From the NCBI GenBank assembly GCA_035647435.1, contig DASRNM010000134.1:1-14280 (forward strand): 14,280 nt of DNA, in the 5' to 3' direction. The notes below the pieces were generated by a model. The model worked only from the letters and a program-made list of their open reading frames with translations, was not told where the DNA came from and searched no databases. Shown here one piece after another: positions 5,578 through 14,226 of this stretch. Position numbers and translations under genes: made by a program. How positions within the stretch are numbered: position 1 is the first letter of the stretch; every line of letters begins with the position of its first letter. This DNA is from JAAZFZ01 sp035647435. GTDB lineage: Bacteria; Bacillota; Clostridia; Oscillospirales; Acutalibacteraceae.

Positions 5578-7017
5578 ATGGATATCTCAGTTATTTTGGA
5601 AAATGCAGGAGTATTGTCCGCTGTTCAATCGGATATCAATATTAATGCCATTACAGATGATTCAAGAAAGATAACAAAAGACTGCGCATTTGTGTGCATA
5701 GAAGGTAAAAACTTTGATGGGCACAGTTTTGCAAAACGGGCAATTGAGCAGGGCGCGAGCGTAGTTATAGTCCAAAAAGACATTGGGTTAAAAGAACAGA
5801 TTATAGTTGAAGATACAAGAAAGGCATATTCGATAATGTGTGGCAATTTTTGTGGCAACCCTGCAAAAAAGCTCAAAATTATCGGAGTAACCGGAACAAA
5901 CGGGAAAACAACAACATGCTATGTCTTGAAAAGCATACTGGATTCTCTGGGTGAAAAAACGGGGCTTATGGGCACAATAAAAAACATAGTGGGCGACGAG
6001 GAGTACCCCTCCCACCTCACAACTCCCGACCCCCTTGAATTCCATACATTGTTAAAAGAAATGGTCAAAAAAGGCTGCACCTACTGTGTAATGGAAGTGT
6101 CATCGCAGGCACTCGCTCAGCAGAGAGTTGCGGGAATTCGTTTTTTGGCTGGGATTTTTACAAACCTCACGCAAGACCACCTTGATTATCACGGTAGTTT
6201 TGAAGAGTATAGAAGCGCAAAGAAAAAGCTGTTTGAAACGACTGACCTTGCAGTTATTAACCTTGACGACGACAGTGCGCAATTTATGATGGAAGATCTT
6301 GACTGCAGAACCGTTACCTATTCTGTTAATATGGATGAGTCGGACTACACCGCAAAATATATTCAGCTAAAAAACACGGGCGCCGAATATGAGCTTGTGG
6401 GCAATTCGATAATAGGTAGAGTGCGTTTTGGTGTGCCTGGTTTGTTTTCAGTCTACAACTCAATGGGGGCAGCTGTCTGCGCGGTTGAGCTCGGCTATTC
6501 GTTCACAAAAGTTCTTGATGCATTAGCTAACACAAAAGGAGTGCCCGGCAGGCTTGAAGTTGTGCCAACGGACACGAATTATTCGGTTGTGATTGACTAT
6601 GCACATTCTCCCGGTGGGCTTGAGAACATTCTCAAGGCACTCAATGAAATTAAAAAAAATAGACTGATAACTGTTTTCGGCTGCGGTGGTGACAGGGATA
6701 AAGCAAAGCGACCCATAATGGGCAAAATTGCCGCAGAGCTGTCGGATATTGTCGTAATAACCTCTGATAATCCGAGAACAGAAGACCCGGAACAAATAGT
6801 TAAAGAAGTTGAAGAAGGTACGCAAGGGATAAGAAACACAATATTAATTGAAGTTGACAGAACAAAAGCCATTGAGCTTGCGCTCAAAAAAGCAAAAGAA
6901 AACGACATTGTTTTACTTGCAGGCAAAGGACATGAAACTTACCAGATTATAAAAACAGGCAAAATTCACTATGATGAGCGTGAAATAGTTAGAGATATCC
7001 TTTCCAAAACCAGATAG
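5578..7017 (+). CDS. murE: UDP-MurNAc-L-Ala-D-Glu:meso-diaminopimelate ligase MurE
   Basis: A 479-residue cytoplasmic Mur ligase that adds the third peptide residue to UDP-MurNAc-L-Ala-D-Glu using ATP. Seen: N-terminal uridine-binding domain with DSRK and FVCIEGKNFDGH; ATP P-loop GVTGTNGKTTT (103-113); TTPDPLEFH; NLTQDHLDYHG; K215 in YRSAK, the position of the carbamoylated lysine; and D397-N-P-R400, the motif read as specificity for meso-diaminopimelate rather than L-lysine. GKGHE follows near the C-terminus. The ATG has AGGAGG a few bases upstream. Located 20 bases after the PBP gene and 19 before murF, so almost certainly co-transcribed. The DNPR motif is the best clue in the window to wall chemistry. 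Confidence 0.97.
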   Translation: MDISVILENAGVLSAVQSDININAITDDSRKITKDCAFVCIEGKNFDGHSFAKRAIEQGASVVIVQKDIGLKEQIIVEDTRKAYSIMCGNFCGNPAKKLKIIGVTGTNGKTTTCYVLKSILDSLGEKTGLMGTIKNIVGDEEYPSHLTTPDPLEFHTLLKEMVKKGCTYCVMEVSSQALAQQRVAGIRFLAGIFTNLTQDHLDYHGSFEEYRSAKKKLFETTDLAVINLDDDSAQFMMEDLDCRTVTYSVNMDESDYTAKYIQLKNTGAEYELVGNSIIGRVRFGVPGLFSVYNSMGAAVCAVELGYSFTKVLDALANTKGVPGRLEVVPTDTNYSVVIDYAHSPGGLENILKALNEIKKNRLITVFGCGGDRDKAKRPIMGKIAAELSDIVVITSDNPRTEDPEQIVKEVEEGTQGIRNTILIEVDRTKAIELALKKAKENDIVLLAGKGHETYQIIKTGKIHYDEREIVRDILSKTR

Positions 7018-7036
7018 AACGAAAGGGACGATCTGC

Positions 7037-8398
7037 TTGAAAAAGTTAAGTATTTATGAAACAGCTAAGGCTGTTGGCGCAAACATAAATTTTGATGGTG
7101 TCATTAGTGATATAAGCACAGACACAAGGACAATGAAGGAAGGCAACCTTTTCGTTGCCCTTGAAGGCGAAAATTTTGATGGGCATACTTTTATACGTCA
7201 AGCAATTGACATGGGAGCGGCGGCTGTTCTTAGCCATAAGGATTTGTATATTCCGAGGGTAATCCGTGTTCAGGATACACGCAAGGCACTACTTAGACTT
7301 GCAACATATTATAGGAGCCTTTTTAACATACCTGTAGTAGGGATTACAGGAAGTGTCGGTAAAACAACAGTCAAGGAGCTAACCCATGCAATTCTGAGTC
7401 AAAAGTATCAGACGCATAAAAACGAAGGCAATTTGAACAATGAAATCGGTATGTCACAAAGCATTTTCAAGCTTGAGGAGCACCACCAGGCTGCAGTGTT
7501 TGAAATGGGCATGAGTGATTTGGGTGAAATTTCAGAGCTTTCAAAAGCGGCAAAGCCGACACTAGGAATCATTAACAACGTCGGTATTTCACACATTCAA
7601 AACCTCGGTTCAAGAGAAAACATTCTCAAAGCGAAGCTTGAAATACTTAACGGAATGGGGAACGACTCACCGCTTATTCTCAACGGTGACAACTATTATC
7701 TTTACAATGCCAAAATTAGAGAAAACCCAACATTTTACTTTGGGATAGACAACAAATTTTGCCGTTTTAAGGCATATGATATAGAAGAGAACGAAAGCGG
7801 AAGCAGGTTTATTTTAGATTACGGTTGCGGCGAGCAAAAGATATTTATGCCGGCAATTGGTAAACATAACATATACAATGTTCTTTCTGCTTTTGCCGCT
7901 GGATATTTGCTCGGAGTTGAGCCTGATGCCGCTGCTGAGGCCATTGCTCAATATGAGCCTTCAGGGATGCGTCAAAGAGTCAGAAAAGAAAAGAATATTG
8001 TTTTTATTGAGGATTGTTACAATGCAAACCCAGATTCTCTTCGTGCCGCAATATCAACACTTGTGCAGTTTAAAGCAAAGCGCCGTATTGCGGTAATAGG
8101 TGATATGCTTGAGTTGGGTGAATTATCGAATCAGGCACATGCCGACGCAGGGCTTTACGCGGCCAATGCGGGTGTGGATGTTTTGTTTACATACGGAGAA
8201 AAAGCAAAAATTGCAGCAAAAACCGCAAAAAGCGGCGGTGTAAAAACATTACATAGTTTTGACGACAAGGAAGAGCTTGCAAAAGAGCTTGCTTCGTTGC
8301 TGTGTGAGGGGGATGCTGTTGTTTTTAAGGCAAGCAGGAGTATGAAACTTGAGGAAGTTATAAAAAGCGTATATAAGGAGTTGGGAATAGGTGAATAG
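7037..8398 (+). CDS. murF: UDP-MurNAc-tripeptide:D-Ala-D-Ala ligase MurF
   Basis: A 453-residue cytoplasmic ATP-dependent ligase that adds D-Ala-D-Ala to UDP-MurNAc-tripeptide, giving the pentapeptide precursor. Seen: N-terminal domain with DTRTMKEGNLFVALEGE; P-loop GITGSVGKTT (102-111); NNEIGM; FEMGMSDLGEI; NNVGISHI; and the MurF-typical DCYNANPDS. The start is a TTG at 7037, supported by GAAAGGGA (7021-7028) eight bases upstream; no in-frame ATG lies close enough to keep the N-terminal domain whole. The last bases overlap mraY by 8, indicating translational coupling. The N-terminal region resembles that of MurE next door, as expected for related Mur ligases. Confidence 0.96.
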   Translation: MKKLSIYETAKAVGANINFDGVISDISTDTRTMKEGNLFVALEGENFDGHTFIRQAIDMGAAAVLSHKDLYIPRVIRVQDTRKALLRLATYYRSLFNIPVVGITGSVGKTTVKELTHAILSQKYQTHKNEGNLNNEIGMSQSIFKLEEHHQAAVFEMGMSDLGEISELSKAAKPTLGIINNVGISHIQNLGSRENILKAKLEILNGMGNDSPLILNGDNYYLYNAKIRENPTFYFGIDNKFCRFKAYDIEENESGSRFILDYGCGEQKIFMPAIGKHNIYNVLSAFAAGYLLGVEPDAAAEAIAQYEPSGMRQRVRKEKNIVFIEDCYNANPDSLRAAISTLVQFKAKRRIAVIGDMLELGELSNQAHADAGLYAANAGVDVLFTYGEKAKIAAKTAKSGGVKTLHSFDDKEELAKELASLLCEGDAVVFKASRSMKLEEVIKSVYKELGIGE

Positions 8399-9428
8399 TA
8401 TTGGTGCGGTTTCTTTAGCTGCGATTGCGGCTTTCGGGATTACGGCACTTCTTGGGTTTGGAACAATTCCATGGCTGCATAAGCTGAAGTTCGGCCAGAC
8501 TATCCTGGACATTGGGCCTAAATGGCACAAGAAAAAACAAGGTACACCAACAATGGGTGGAGTAATGTTTATTTTCGGAATAATTATTTCAGTCGTTGCT
8601 GTGTTTCTTATTGACCGTTTATTTGGAGGAAACATAGTCGTAGGCGACTACATAGTTCCCTCTGAAATTATAACAAAAATATTTGCGGGCATAATTATGT
8701 CGTTGAGTTTTGGGTTCATAGGTTTTTTTGACGACTATATCAAGGTGGTAAAAAAACGCAATCTCGGGCTGTCAATAACACAAAAAACCTTTGTGCAGCT
8801 ACTCATAAGCATTGGGTATCTTTACAGTATTTACATGAGCATGAACAAAGACCCTATTATGTTCATCCCGTTTGTAGGAAATATAAGCCTTGGTTGGTTT
8901 TTTTGGATATTCGGCACTTGTGTTATTTACGGCACAATTAACGCCGTGAATTTCACAGACGGAATTGATGGGCTATGCTCGAGCGTAACAATAACCGTAG
9001 CGGTTGCACTTGGAGTTATTGCGGCAATGCGTTCGTTTTTTGGGATAAGTGTTGTTGCGGCTGCACTTGCAGGCGGTTGCGCGGGCTTTCTTGTGTGGAA
9101 CAAGAACCCTGCAAAGATATTCATGGGCGATACCGGCTCAATGTTTTTGGGCGGAATGGTTGTCGCCTTGGCATTTAGCATCAATTGCCCGCTTATCTTG
9201 CTTTTAGTGGGCATTATATATGTTATAGAGGCGCTTTCGGATGTTATACAAATTGGCTATTTTAAAGCCACTCATGGTAAAAGGATTTTTAAAATGGCGC
9301 CGATTCATCACCACTTTGAAATGTCTGGTTGGAATGAGAAAAAAATTGTTGTTGTTTTCACCCTCGTCAATATTGTAGGCTGTGTCGCAGGCATTGCAAT
9401 GATGTATTACGGGGGTTTTCAGTATTAA
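8391..9428 (+). CDS. mraY: Phospho-MurNAc-pentapeptide transferase MraY (lipid I synthesis)
   Basis: A 345-residue polytopic membrane enzyme that transfers phospho-MurNAc-pentapeptide from UDP to undecaprenyl phosphate, making lipid I. Seen: about ten hydrophobic segments; PKWHKKKQGTPTMGG near 43-57; the aspartate pair D114-D115 in FFDDYIK; NFTDGIDGL (187-195) with D190 and D193; FMGDTGSMFLGG; and the cytoplasmic MAPIHHHFE loop with H306-H308. These are the family's catalytic and metal-binding blocks. The start is GTG at 8391, inside the end of murF, with AAGGAG at 8375-8380. In many Firmicutes murD follows mraY; here ftsW follows after 40 bases. Confidence 0.97.
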   Translation: MNSIGAVSLAAIAAFGITALLGFGTIPWLHKLKFGQTILDIGPKWHKKKQGTPTMGGVMFIFGIIISVVAVFLIDRLFGGNIVVGDYIVPSEIITKIFAGIIMSLSFGFIGFFDDYIKVVKKRNLGLSITQKTFVQLLISIGYLYSIYMSMNKDPIMFIPFVGNISLGWFFWIFGTCVIYGTINAVNFTDGIDGLCSSVTITVAVALGVIAAMRSFFGISVVAAALAGGCAGFLVWNKNPAKIFMGDTGSMFLGGMVVALAFSINCPLILLLVGIIYVIEALSDVIQIGYFKATHGKRIFKMAPIHHHFEMSGWNEKKIVVVFTLVNIVGCVAGIAMMYYGGFQY

Positions 9429-9468
9429 GGCCCAGAGCAAAAGAAACATATAAGGAAGGAGTGCTGTC

Positions 9469-10671
9469 ATGGGGCAGAGCCGCTCTTCTCGTTTACCGCA
9501 GCAGAGGAAAAAGAAAACGTTCGCAGGTCTTTTTGCAAAGAGTGATTTTGACGTTCTTTTTCTTATCATTGTTATGACATTGTTGACAATTGGCATTGTT
9601 ATGATGTTCTCTGCAAGCTATGTCAGCGCAAAATACAGCTCAATCACAGGGCATGATGCACTTTTTTATCTTAAAAGACAGGTAAGAAGTGCGGTTTTGG
9701 GTATTGTGATTATGCTGGTGATAGCGAACATTGATTACAAGCTTTACAAAAAACGCTGGGTTGCTTTTACCATTCTCGGTGTGTGTTTAGTGGCGTTAAT
9801 TTATGTTTTGATAAACCCTATGACAATTGAGGGTAAAGAGAGTTTTAAAAGATGGCTGAAGATTCCCGGCTTTGGTCAATTCCAACCGTCTGAAATTGCA
9901 AAGCTCGGATTGATAATGTTTTGTGCTTGGGGTTTGGGAAGAAACAAAAAAAGAAAAAACACTCCCCACCAATGGGTTGATACTCTACCGTATGTAGCTG
10001 TAACAGCGGTTTTTTGTGTTTTAGTTATGCTTGAAAACCATCTTTCGGGCACAATTTTAGTGTTTTGTATAGGACTTTGCATGATTTTTCTCGGTGGCAG
10101 TATCAAGATGAAATATTATTTTATCGCAGGCATTGCGCTTGTTGCTATTGCCGCTTTTATTATATTGGAAAGGGACTTTCTACCTTCATATATTCAAGAC
10201 AGACTTTCTTCATGGTTAGACCCAGACAGCGGAGCGGCCAGCTCGCGCTGGCAGATCAACCAGTCGCTATATGCAATAGGCTCCGGTGGTCTTTTCGGTG
10301 TTGGTTTGGGCAATTCAAAGCAAAAACATCTGTATTTACCTGAACCGCAAAATGATTTTATATTTGCAGTTGTTTGCGAAGAGTTAGGCTTTTTCAGAGC
10401 TTTATTGATAATCATATTGTTTGTGCTTTTGGTTTGGAGAGGCTTTGTGATTGCAATGAGGTCGAAAGACCGTTACGGCAGTCTGCTCGTTATGGGTATA
10501 ATTTTCAAAGTAGGTCTTCAAACGGCGTTAAACATTTGTGTTGTTACAGGCGTTCTGCCAAACACCGGCATAAGCCTTCCGTTTTTCAGCTACGGAGGCA
10601 CAGCGTTGATGATATTGCTCCTGGAAATGGGACTTGTGCTTTCGGTTTCAAGGTATTCCAAGCTCAGGTGA
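9469..10671 (+). CDS. ftsW: SEDS-family peptidoglycan glycosyltransferase FtsW (FtsW/SpoVE type)
   Basis: A 400-residue polytopic SEDS protein, the septal glycan polymerase working with a class B PBP. Seen: basic cytoplasmic N-terminus (about 1-25), some ten membrane segments, GFGQFQPSEIAKL, SRWQINQSLYAIGSGGLFGVGLGNS, PEPQNDFIFAVVCEELGF with D296 at the position of the catalytic aspartate of SEDS proteins, and LPNTGISLPFFSYGGTA near the C-terminus. A strong ribosome site (AAGGAAGGAG) precedes the ATG. Location between mraY and murG marks FtsW or its sporulation paralogue SpoVE rather than RodA; sequence alone cannot separate FtsW from SpoVE, so the symbol is provisional. Confidence 0.93.
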   Translation: MGQSRSSRLPQQRKKKTFAGLFAKSDFDVLFLIIVMTLLTIGIVMMFSASYVSAKYSSITGHDALFYLKRQVRSAVLGIVIMLVIANIDYKLYKKRWVAFTILGVCLVALIYVLINPMTIEGKESFKRWLKIPGFGQFQPSEIAKLGLIMFCAWGLGRNKKRKNTPHQWVDTLPYVAVTAVFCVLVMLENHLSGTILVFCIGLCMIFLGGSIKMKYYFIAGIALVAIAAFIILERDFLPSYIQDRLSSWLDPDSGAASSRWQINQSLYAIGSGGLFGVGLGNSKQKHLYLPEPQNDFIFAVVCEELGFFRALLIIILFVLLVWRGFVIAMRSKDRYGSLLVMGIIFKVGLQTALNICVVTGVLPNTGISLPFFSYGGTALMILLLEMGLVLSVSRYSKLR

Positions 10672-10706
10672 TGTCCGAAAAAGGCTATATGATTGGGGAT
10701 TTTTAA

Positions 10707-11831
10707 ATGTTGAACAATAAAAGAATAATGTTTGCCGCAGGCGGAACGGGTGGACATATAAACCCTGCGCTTGCTGTTGCAGGGCTTATAAGAGAACGCT
10801 ACCCTATGGCCGAAATACTATTTGTAGGCACAAAGATAAAAATGGAGGCAAAACTTGTCCCCGACGCAGGCTTTGAGTTTAAGACAATTGACATAAGCGG
10901 CTTTCAAAGAAGCATTAGCTTAAAGAACATAAAAAGAAACATCGGCACGTTAACTAAGCTTTTCAAATCCTCTGGCCAGGCAAAAAAGATTATTACCGAT
11001 TTCAAACCCGATGTTGTAATTGGTTTTGGCGGATATGTCAGTGGCCCCGTTTTGAGAATGGCGGCAAAACTCGACATAAAAACCGCAATTCACGAGCAAA
11101 ACGCTTACCCAGGGATAACAAACAAGGCGTTGTCAAAAAAAGTTGATATCGTTATGCTAACAGTCAAGGCGGCTGAAAAGCATTTTGTATCTGATAATTG
11201 TGTTTTGACTGGGCTCCCTATAAGAGGAGAGCTTGTGAAAGCTGACAGGGACATAAGTAGAGCAGAATTGGGAATTGATGATAGGCCAATGATTCTATCT
11301 ATGGGCGGTTCACTCGGCTCGAGGGCGGTGAATGAGGTTGTTGCAGAGTTAATATCAGCAAAACATAATGAAAAAAAACATCACTTTTATCATGCAATGG
11401 GGCAATACGGCTTATGGTTACCAAGCCTTTTGCTTGAAAAGGGTGTTGACATTGAGAATGAAAAAGAAATAGTTGTTAGAGAATATATCAATGATATGCA
11501 CCGTTGCTTGAGTGCGGCAGATTTAGTAATTTGCCGTGCAGGCGCAAGTTCATTGAGCGAGATTCAAGCTCTCGGCAAGCCCTCAATACTTATACCGTCA
11601 CCAAATGTTGCGGAAAACCACCAGTATCACAACGCAATGGCACTTGTAAACAATAACGCTGCTGTTATTATAGAAGAAAAGGATTTAAGTGCAAAACGAC
11701 TGATTGAGGAATTCGACAGATTGATGAACAACCCCCACAAACTAAAGATTATCGGAGAAAACGCAAAGAAAATGGCAATTTTCGATGCGGGTGAAAGAAT
11801 TCTGGGCGTTGTAGAGTCCCTGATAAAATAA
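10707..11831 (+). CDS. murG: Lipid II-forming GlcNAc transferase MurG
   Basis: A 374-residue GT28 family enzyme, peripheral on the inner face of the membrane, that transfers GlcNAc from UDP-GlcNAc to lipid I to give lipid II. Seen: N-terminal glycine loop GGTGGH (12-17), the second-domain loop SMGGSLGSRAVNE, FGGYVSGP, HEQNAYPGITN, and the UDP-GlcNAc-binding segment CRAGASSLSEIQALGKPSILIPSPN followed by NHQYHNA. The ATG at 10707 has GGGGA seven bases upstream; an internal ATG at 10728 lacks a ribosome site. It lies 35 bases after ftsW. The longer 144-base gap after it suggests a possible break in the transcription unit before murA. Confidence 0.96.
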   Translation: MLNNKRIMFAAGGTGGHINPALAVAGLIRERYPMAEILFVGTKIKMEAKLVPDAGFEFKTIDISGFQRSISLKNIKRNIGTLTKLFKSSGQAKKIITDFKPDVVIGFGGYVSGPVLRMAAKLDIKTAIHEQNAYPGITNKALSKKVDIVMLTVKAAEKHFVSDNCVLTGLPIRGELVKADRDISRAELGIDDRPMILSMGGSLGSRAVNEVVAELISAKHNEKKHHFYHAMGQYGLWLPSLLLEKGVDIENEKEIVVREYINDMHRCLSAADLVICRAGASSLSEIQALGKPSILIPSPNVAENHQYHNAMALVNNNAAVIIEEKDLSAKRLIEEFDRLMNNPHKLKIIGENAKKMAIFDAGERILGVVESLIK

Positions 11832-11890
11832 TTTTAATAGCGTGACAGTGTTAAATTTTAGCAAATTTTTGGACAAGCGTATATCAATTA

Positions 11891-11920
11891 TTCTCACCCA
11901 TGACAAGCACATTTCATAAT
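11891..11920 (+). promoter_or_regulatory. Weak candidate promoter before murA
   Basis: TTCTCA (11891-11896; 4 of 6 to the sigma-A -35) and CATAAT (11915-11920; 5 of 6 to the -10) are separated by 18 bases in the murG-murA gap. The -10 lies inside the palindrome TTTCATAATATGAAA (11912-11926). Such matches arise easily in A/T-rich DNA, so confidence is low. Confidence 0.25.
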
Positions 11921-11958
11921 ATGAAAGGGGATGGAGTTTTTACTCGATTCCTTGTCAT
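11900..11958 (+). repeat. Nested inverted repeats in the murA leader
   Basis: ATGACAAG (11900-11907) and CTTGTCAT (11951-11958) are perfect 8-base inverted copies. Inside their loop lies the 15-base palindrome TTTCATAATATGAAA (11912-11926). The right outer arm ends two bases before AAAGGG (11961-11966), the ribosome site of murA. The outer stem could affect that site in RNA; the inner palindrome could be a DNA operator. Confidence 0.45.
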
Positions 11959-11975
11959 TGAAAGGGTGTGCGTTA

Positions 11976-13277
11976 ATGGAAAGAATTGTTATCGAGGGTG
12001 GAAACAGGCTTGAAGGTGAATTAACGGTTCAAGGTTCAAAAAACAGTGCACTTCCTATAATTGCGGCGACAGTTGCAACACAAAGCCTTTGCGTAATACA
12101 TAATTGTCCGAACTTGACAGATATAAAAGCAGCATTGAAAATACTTAAATACTTGGGCTGTTCGGTTGAAATGAGTGGCAACACATTGACCGTAGACTCT
12201 TCAACTTTAGATAGGTACGATGTGCCGGAGAATTTAATGCACGAAATGCGCTCATCGATTGTATTTTTAGGTCCTCTAATATCAAGAGCGGGTAAAGCTT
12301 TTTTATCAACGCCGGGCGGCTGCGAGATAGGAATTAGGCCAATCAATTTACATATTTACGGTATGGAGAAGTTGGGTGTGAAGGTCAGCGAAGAGGGCGG
12401 TAAGCTTGCTTGCCGTTGCGAAAAGGGATTAAAGGGTGCGGATATCAGCCTTTCCTTTCCGAGTGTCGGAGCGACCGAAAACATTATTATTGCTGCCTGC
12501 ACGGCTGTGGGTGAGACAACCATTATGAATGCCGCGCGAGAACCTGAAATTGTTGATTTAGTGCGGTTCCTCAATTCCTGTGGTGCAAGAATCGAAGGCG
12601 CTGGAGAGGGCACAATAGTTATTCATGGTGTGAAAAAGCTGCACGGTGCTGAGCATACGGTAATACCCGACAGGATTGTCGCATCAACCTATATGGCAGC
12701 GGCGGCGGTGACAGGTGGAGCGGTTGAACTCAAAAAAATAATGCCAGTGCATTTGAGCCCCGTTATTTCGAACTTTGAGCAAGCAGGCTGTAAGATTCGA
12801 ATGAGTGGCGACGAATTAATTATGGTTGCGCCTAAAAGGCTAGAAAACTTTAATTTGATAAGAACAATGCCGTACCCAGGTTTTCCTACGGACACACAAG
12901 CGATTGCAATGGCAATGGCTTGTGTAGCAAATGGCACAAGCGTTATAATTGAAACTATATTTGAATGCAGATACAAACATGTTCCTGAACTGTCAAGGCT
13001 TGGTGCAAACATAAATGTTGAGGGCAGAATGGCAGTTATAGTGGGAGTAAATAAATTGATAGGTGCACAGGTGGCCGCGTCGGATTTGAGAGGTGGGGCG
13101 GCACTTGCTGTTGCCGGCCTTGCGGCAGAGGGAAAGACAATAATTAGTCAAGTTAAACATATAGACAGAGGATGTGAAGCGTTTGAAGAGAATCTCCGTG
13201 CTCTCGGCGCAAATATAAGGAGAGAAATCGATGAAAAAGGATCAAAGAAAACCATCGGTAAAAAGCACTCGTTATAA
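11976..13277 (+). CDS. murA: UDP-N-acetylglucosamine 1-carboxyvinyltransferase MurA
   Basis: A 433-residue cytoplasmic enzyme for the first committed step of peptidoglycan synthesis, adding enolpyruvate from PEP to UDP-GlcNAc. Seen: GSKNSALP with K22 and N23, the substrate-binding pair; PGGCEIGIRPINLH with the catalytic cysteine at C116 (Cys115 in E. coli numbering), which predicts the fosfomycin-sensitive form; later TMPYPGFPTD and DLRGGAALAVAGLAA. I choose the ATG at 11976 (AAAGGG at 11961-11966, product begins MERIVIEGG as in the family) over an in-frame ATG at 11931 whose AAAGGGG directly abuts it without a spacer. The last 16 codons, including the stop, overlap divIB, and the basic C-terminal tail falls in that overlap. 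Firmicutes often carry two murA copies; whether another exists is unknown. Confidence 0.96.
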   Translation: MERIVIEGGNRLEGELTVQGSKNSALPIIAATVATQSLCVIHNCPNLTDIKAALKILKYLGCSVEMSGNTLTVDSSTLDRYDVPENLMHEMRSSIVFLGPLISRAGKAFLSTPGGCEIGIRPINLHIYGMEKLGVKVSEEGGKLACRCEKGLKGADISLSFPSVGATENIIIAACTAVGETTIMNAAREPEIVDLVRFLNSCGARIEGAGEGTIVIHGVKKLHGAEHTVIPDRIVASTYMAAAAVTGGAVELKKIMPVHLSPVISNFEQAGCKIRMSGDELIMVAPKRLENFNLIRTMPYPGFPTDTQAIAMAMACVANGTSVIIETIFECRYKHVPELSRLGANINVEGRMAVIVGVNKLIGAQVAASDLRGGAALAVAGLAAEGKTIISQVKHIDRGCEAFEENLRALGANIRREIDEKGSKKTIGKKHSL

Positions 13278-14172
13278 AAATGACACCGCCTCAAAATCAA
13301 ATACGGGCAAGCAGACATCAAAAAAGAAGCCAATCCCGAAAACTCAAATGACCGTTGCGCAAAGCAAAAGGTCTCGTCCCCTTACGCCGCAACAGAGACG
13401 TGTCCTAGAACAAAGAAGAATAAGAATCAAAAAAGCTAAACGCCGAAGAAGGATTGCTGTTTTCTTTGCTACGTTTCTTTTGTCGCTAATAGTCTTGGTT
13501 AGTCTTTCGCTGACTGTGTTTTTTAAAATCACAAACTTCAGTGTCGCAGGTGATACACGTTATTCAGTTGAAGAAATTGTAAAATCAACAAGCATTAAAG
13601 CCGATACAGTCAATATTTTCAGGTGCAACCTTGATGGAGTGAACGAAAACACAAAAAGCACTTTGCCCTATATTGACAGTGTTACTATAAAAAGAAGATT
13701 GCCCAACACCTTAGTTATAAGTGTAAAAGAAACAAAGGCAAGGCTTGCCGCCGAATACGGAACAGGGTATTTGTTGCTCAATGAAAGCTGCAAGATTCTT
13801 GAAATATCGACCGACAGTAAAGGGCTAATCACAGTAAAGTGCCCAGAGGCTTTGGAGGTTAGCGAGGGTAACACAATAGGCTTTGAGGACGAATTAACGC
13901 TAGAGAATCTTATAAAAATTATTAAGGCGCTTGATAATAGCGACCTGAAAGATATAAAGCAAATAGATGTTAGAAACAACAATGACATAAAGCTGATGTA
14001 TCAAAACAGAATTTCATTGGTAATTGGAACAACTGAGAGAATTGAAAATAAATTCGTGCTCGCATACAATGCAATTCAAAACGAAAACGAAATCAGCACA
14101 CAAGAGAAAGGGAAACTTGACTTAACAATTCCCGGCAAGGCGTATTTTAGTTATGATATTAATAACGAATAG
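13231..14172 (+). CDS. divIB: Cell division protein DivIB/FtsQ
   Basis: A 313-residue bitopic membrane protein of the divisome, partner of FtsL and DivIC. Order: a long, very basic cytoplasmic N-terminus (about 1-74, many K/R, ending in RRRR), one membrane segment (about 75-99), a POTRA domain (about 100-170, with TNFSVAGDTRYSVEEI and the YIDSVTIKRRLPNTLVISVKE block), then a beta-rich region and short tail. This is the DivIB plan. The ATG has AAGGAGAG (13217-13224) six bases upstream, within the end of murA; the 47-base overlap implies translational coupling. It is the last gene of the cluster here and is followed 20 bases later by a strong terminator. The extracytoplasmic sequence is divergent, as is normal for the family. 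Confidence 0.9.
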   Translation: MKKDQRKPSVKSTRYKNDTASKSNTGKQTSKKKPIPKTQMTVAQSKRSRPLTPQQRRVLEQRRIRIKKAKRRRRIAVFFATFLLSLIVLVSLSLTVFFKITNFSVAGDTRYSVEEIVKSTSIKADTVNIFRCNLDGVNENTKSTLPYIDSVTIKRRLPNTLVISVKETKARLAAEYGTGYLLLNESCKILEISTDSKGLITVKCPEALEVSEGNTIGFEDELTLENLIKIIKALDNSDLKDIKQIDVRNNNDIKLMYQNRISLVIGTTERIENKFVLAYNAIQNENEISTQEKGKLDLTIPGKAYFSYDINNE

Positions 14173-14191
14173 CTTTTTGGCGTTAGAACAA

Positions 14192-14226
14192 AAGTGCCTG
14201 CCTTTTTATGGCGGGCACTTATTTTT
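14192..14226 (+). terminator. Rho-independent terminator at the end of the dcw cluster
   Basis: AAGTGCCTGCC (14192-14202) pairs with GGCGGGCACTT (14210-14220) over 11 bp with one T·G wobble around a 7-base loop, followed by A and five Ts (14221-14226). It closes the operon after divIB; ftsZ, often next in Firmicutes, would need its own promoter if it lies beyond the window. Confidence 0.9.

Noticed and set aside
8927..9214. Long - strand ORF inside mraY and similar antisense ORFs elsewhere
   Set aside because: Each lies opposite a conserved, well-identified gene, has no ribosome site and shows no domain; they are shadow frames.
11931..11975. 15-residue N-terminal extension of MurA
   Set aside because: The purine-rich AAAGGGG abuts the ATG with no spacer, and MurA homologues start at the later ATG.
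11921..12013. Short ORF of about 30 codons overlapping the murA start
   Set aside because: No ribosome site, starts within a palindrome, and overlaps the MurA coding region in another frame.
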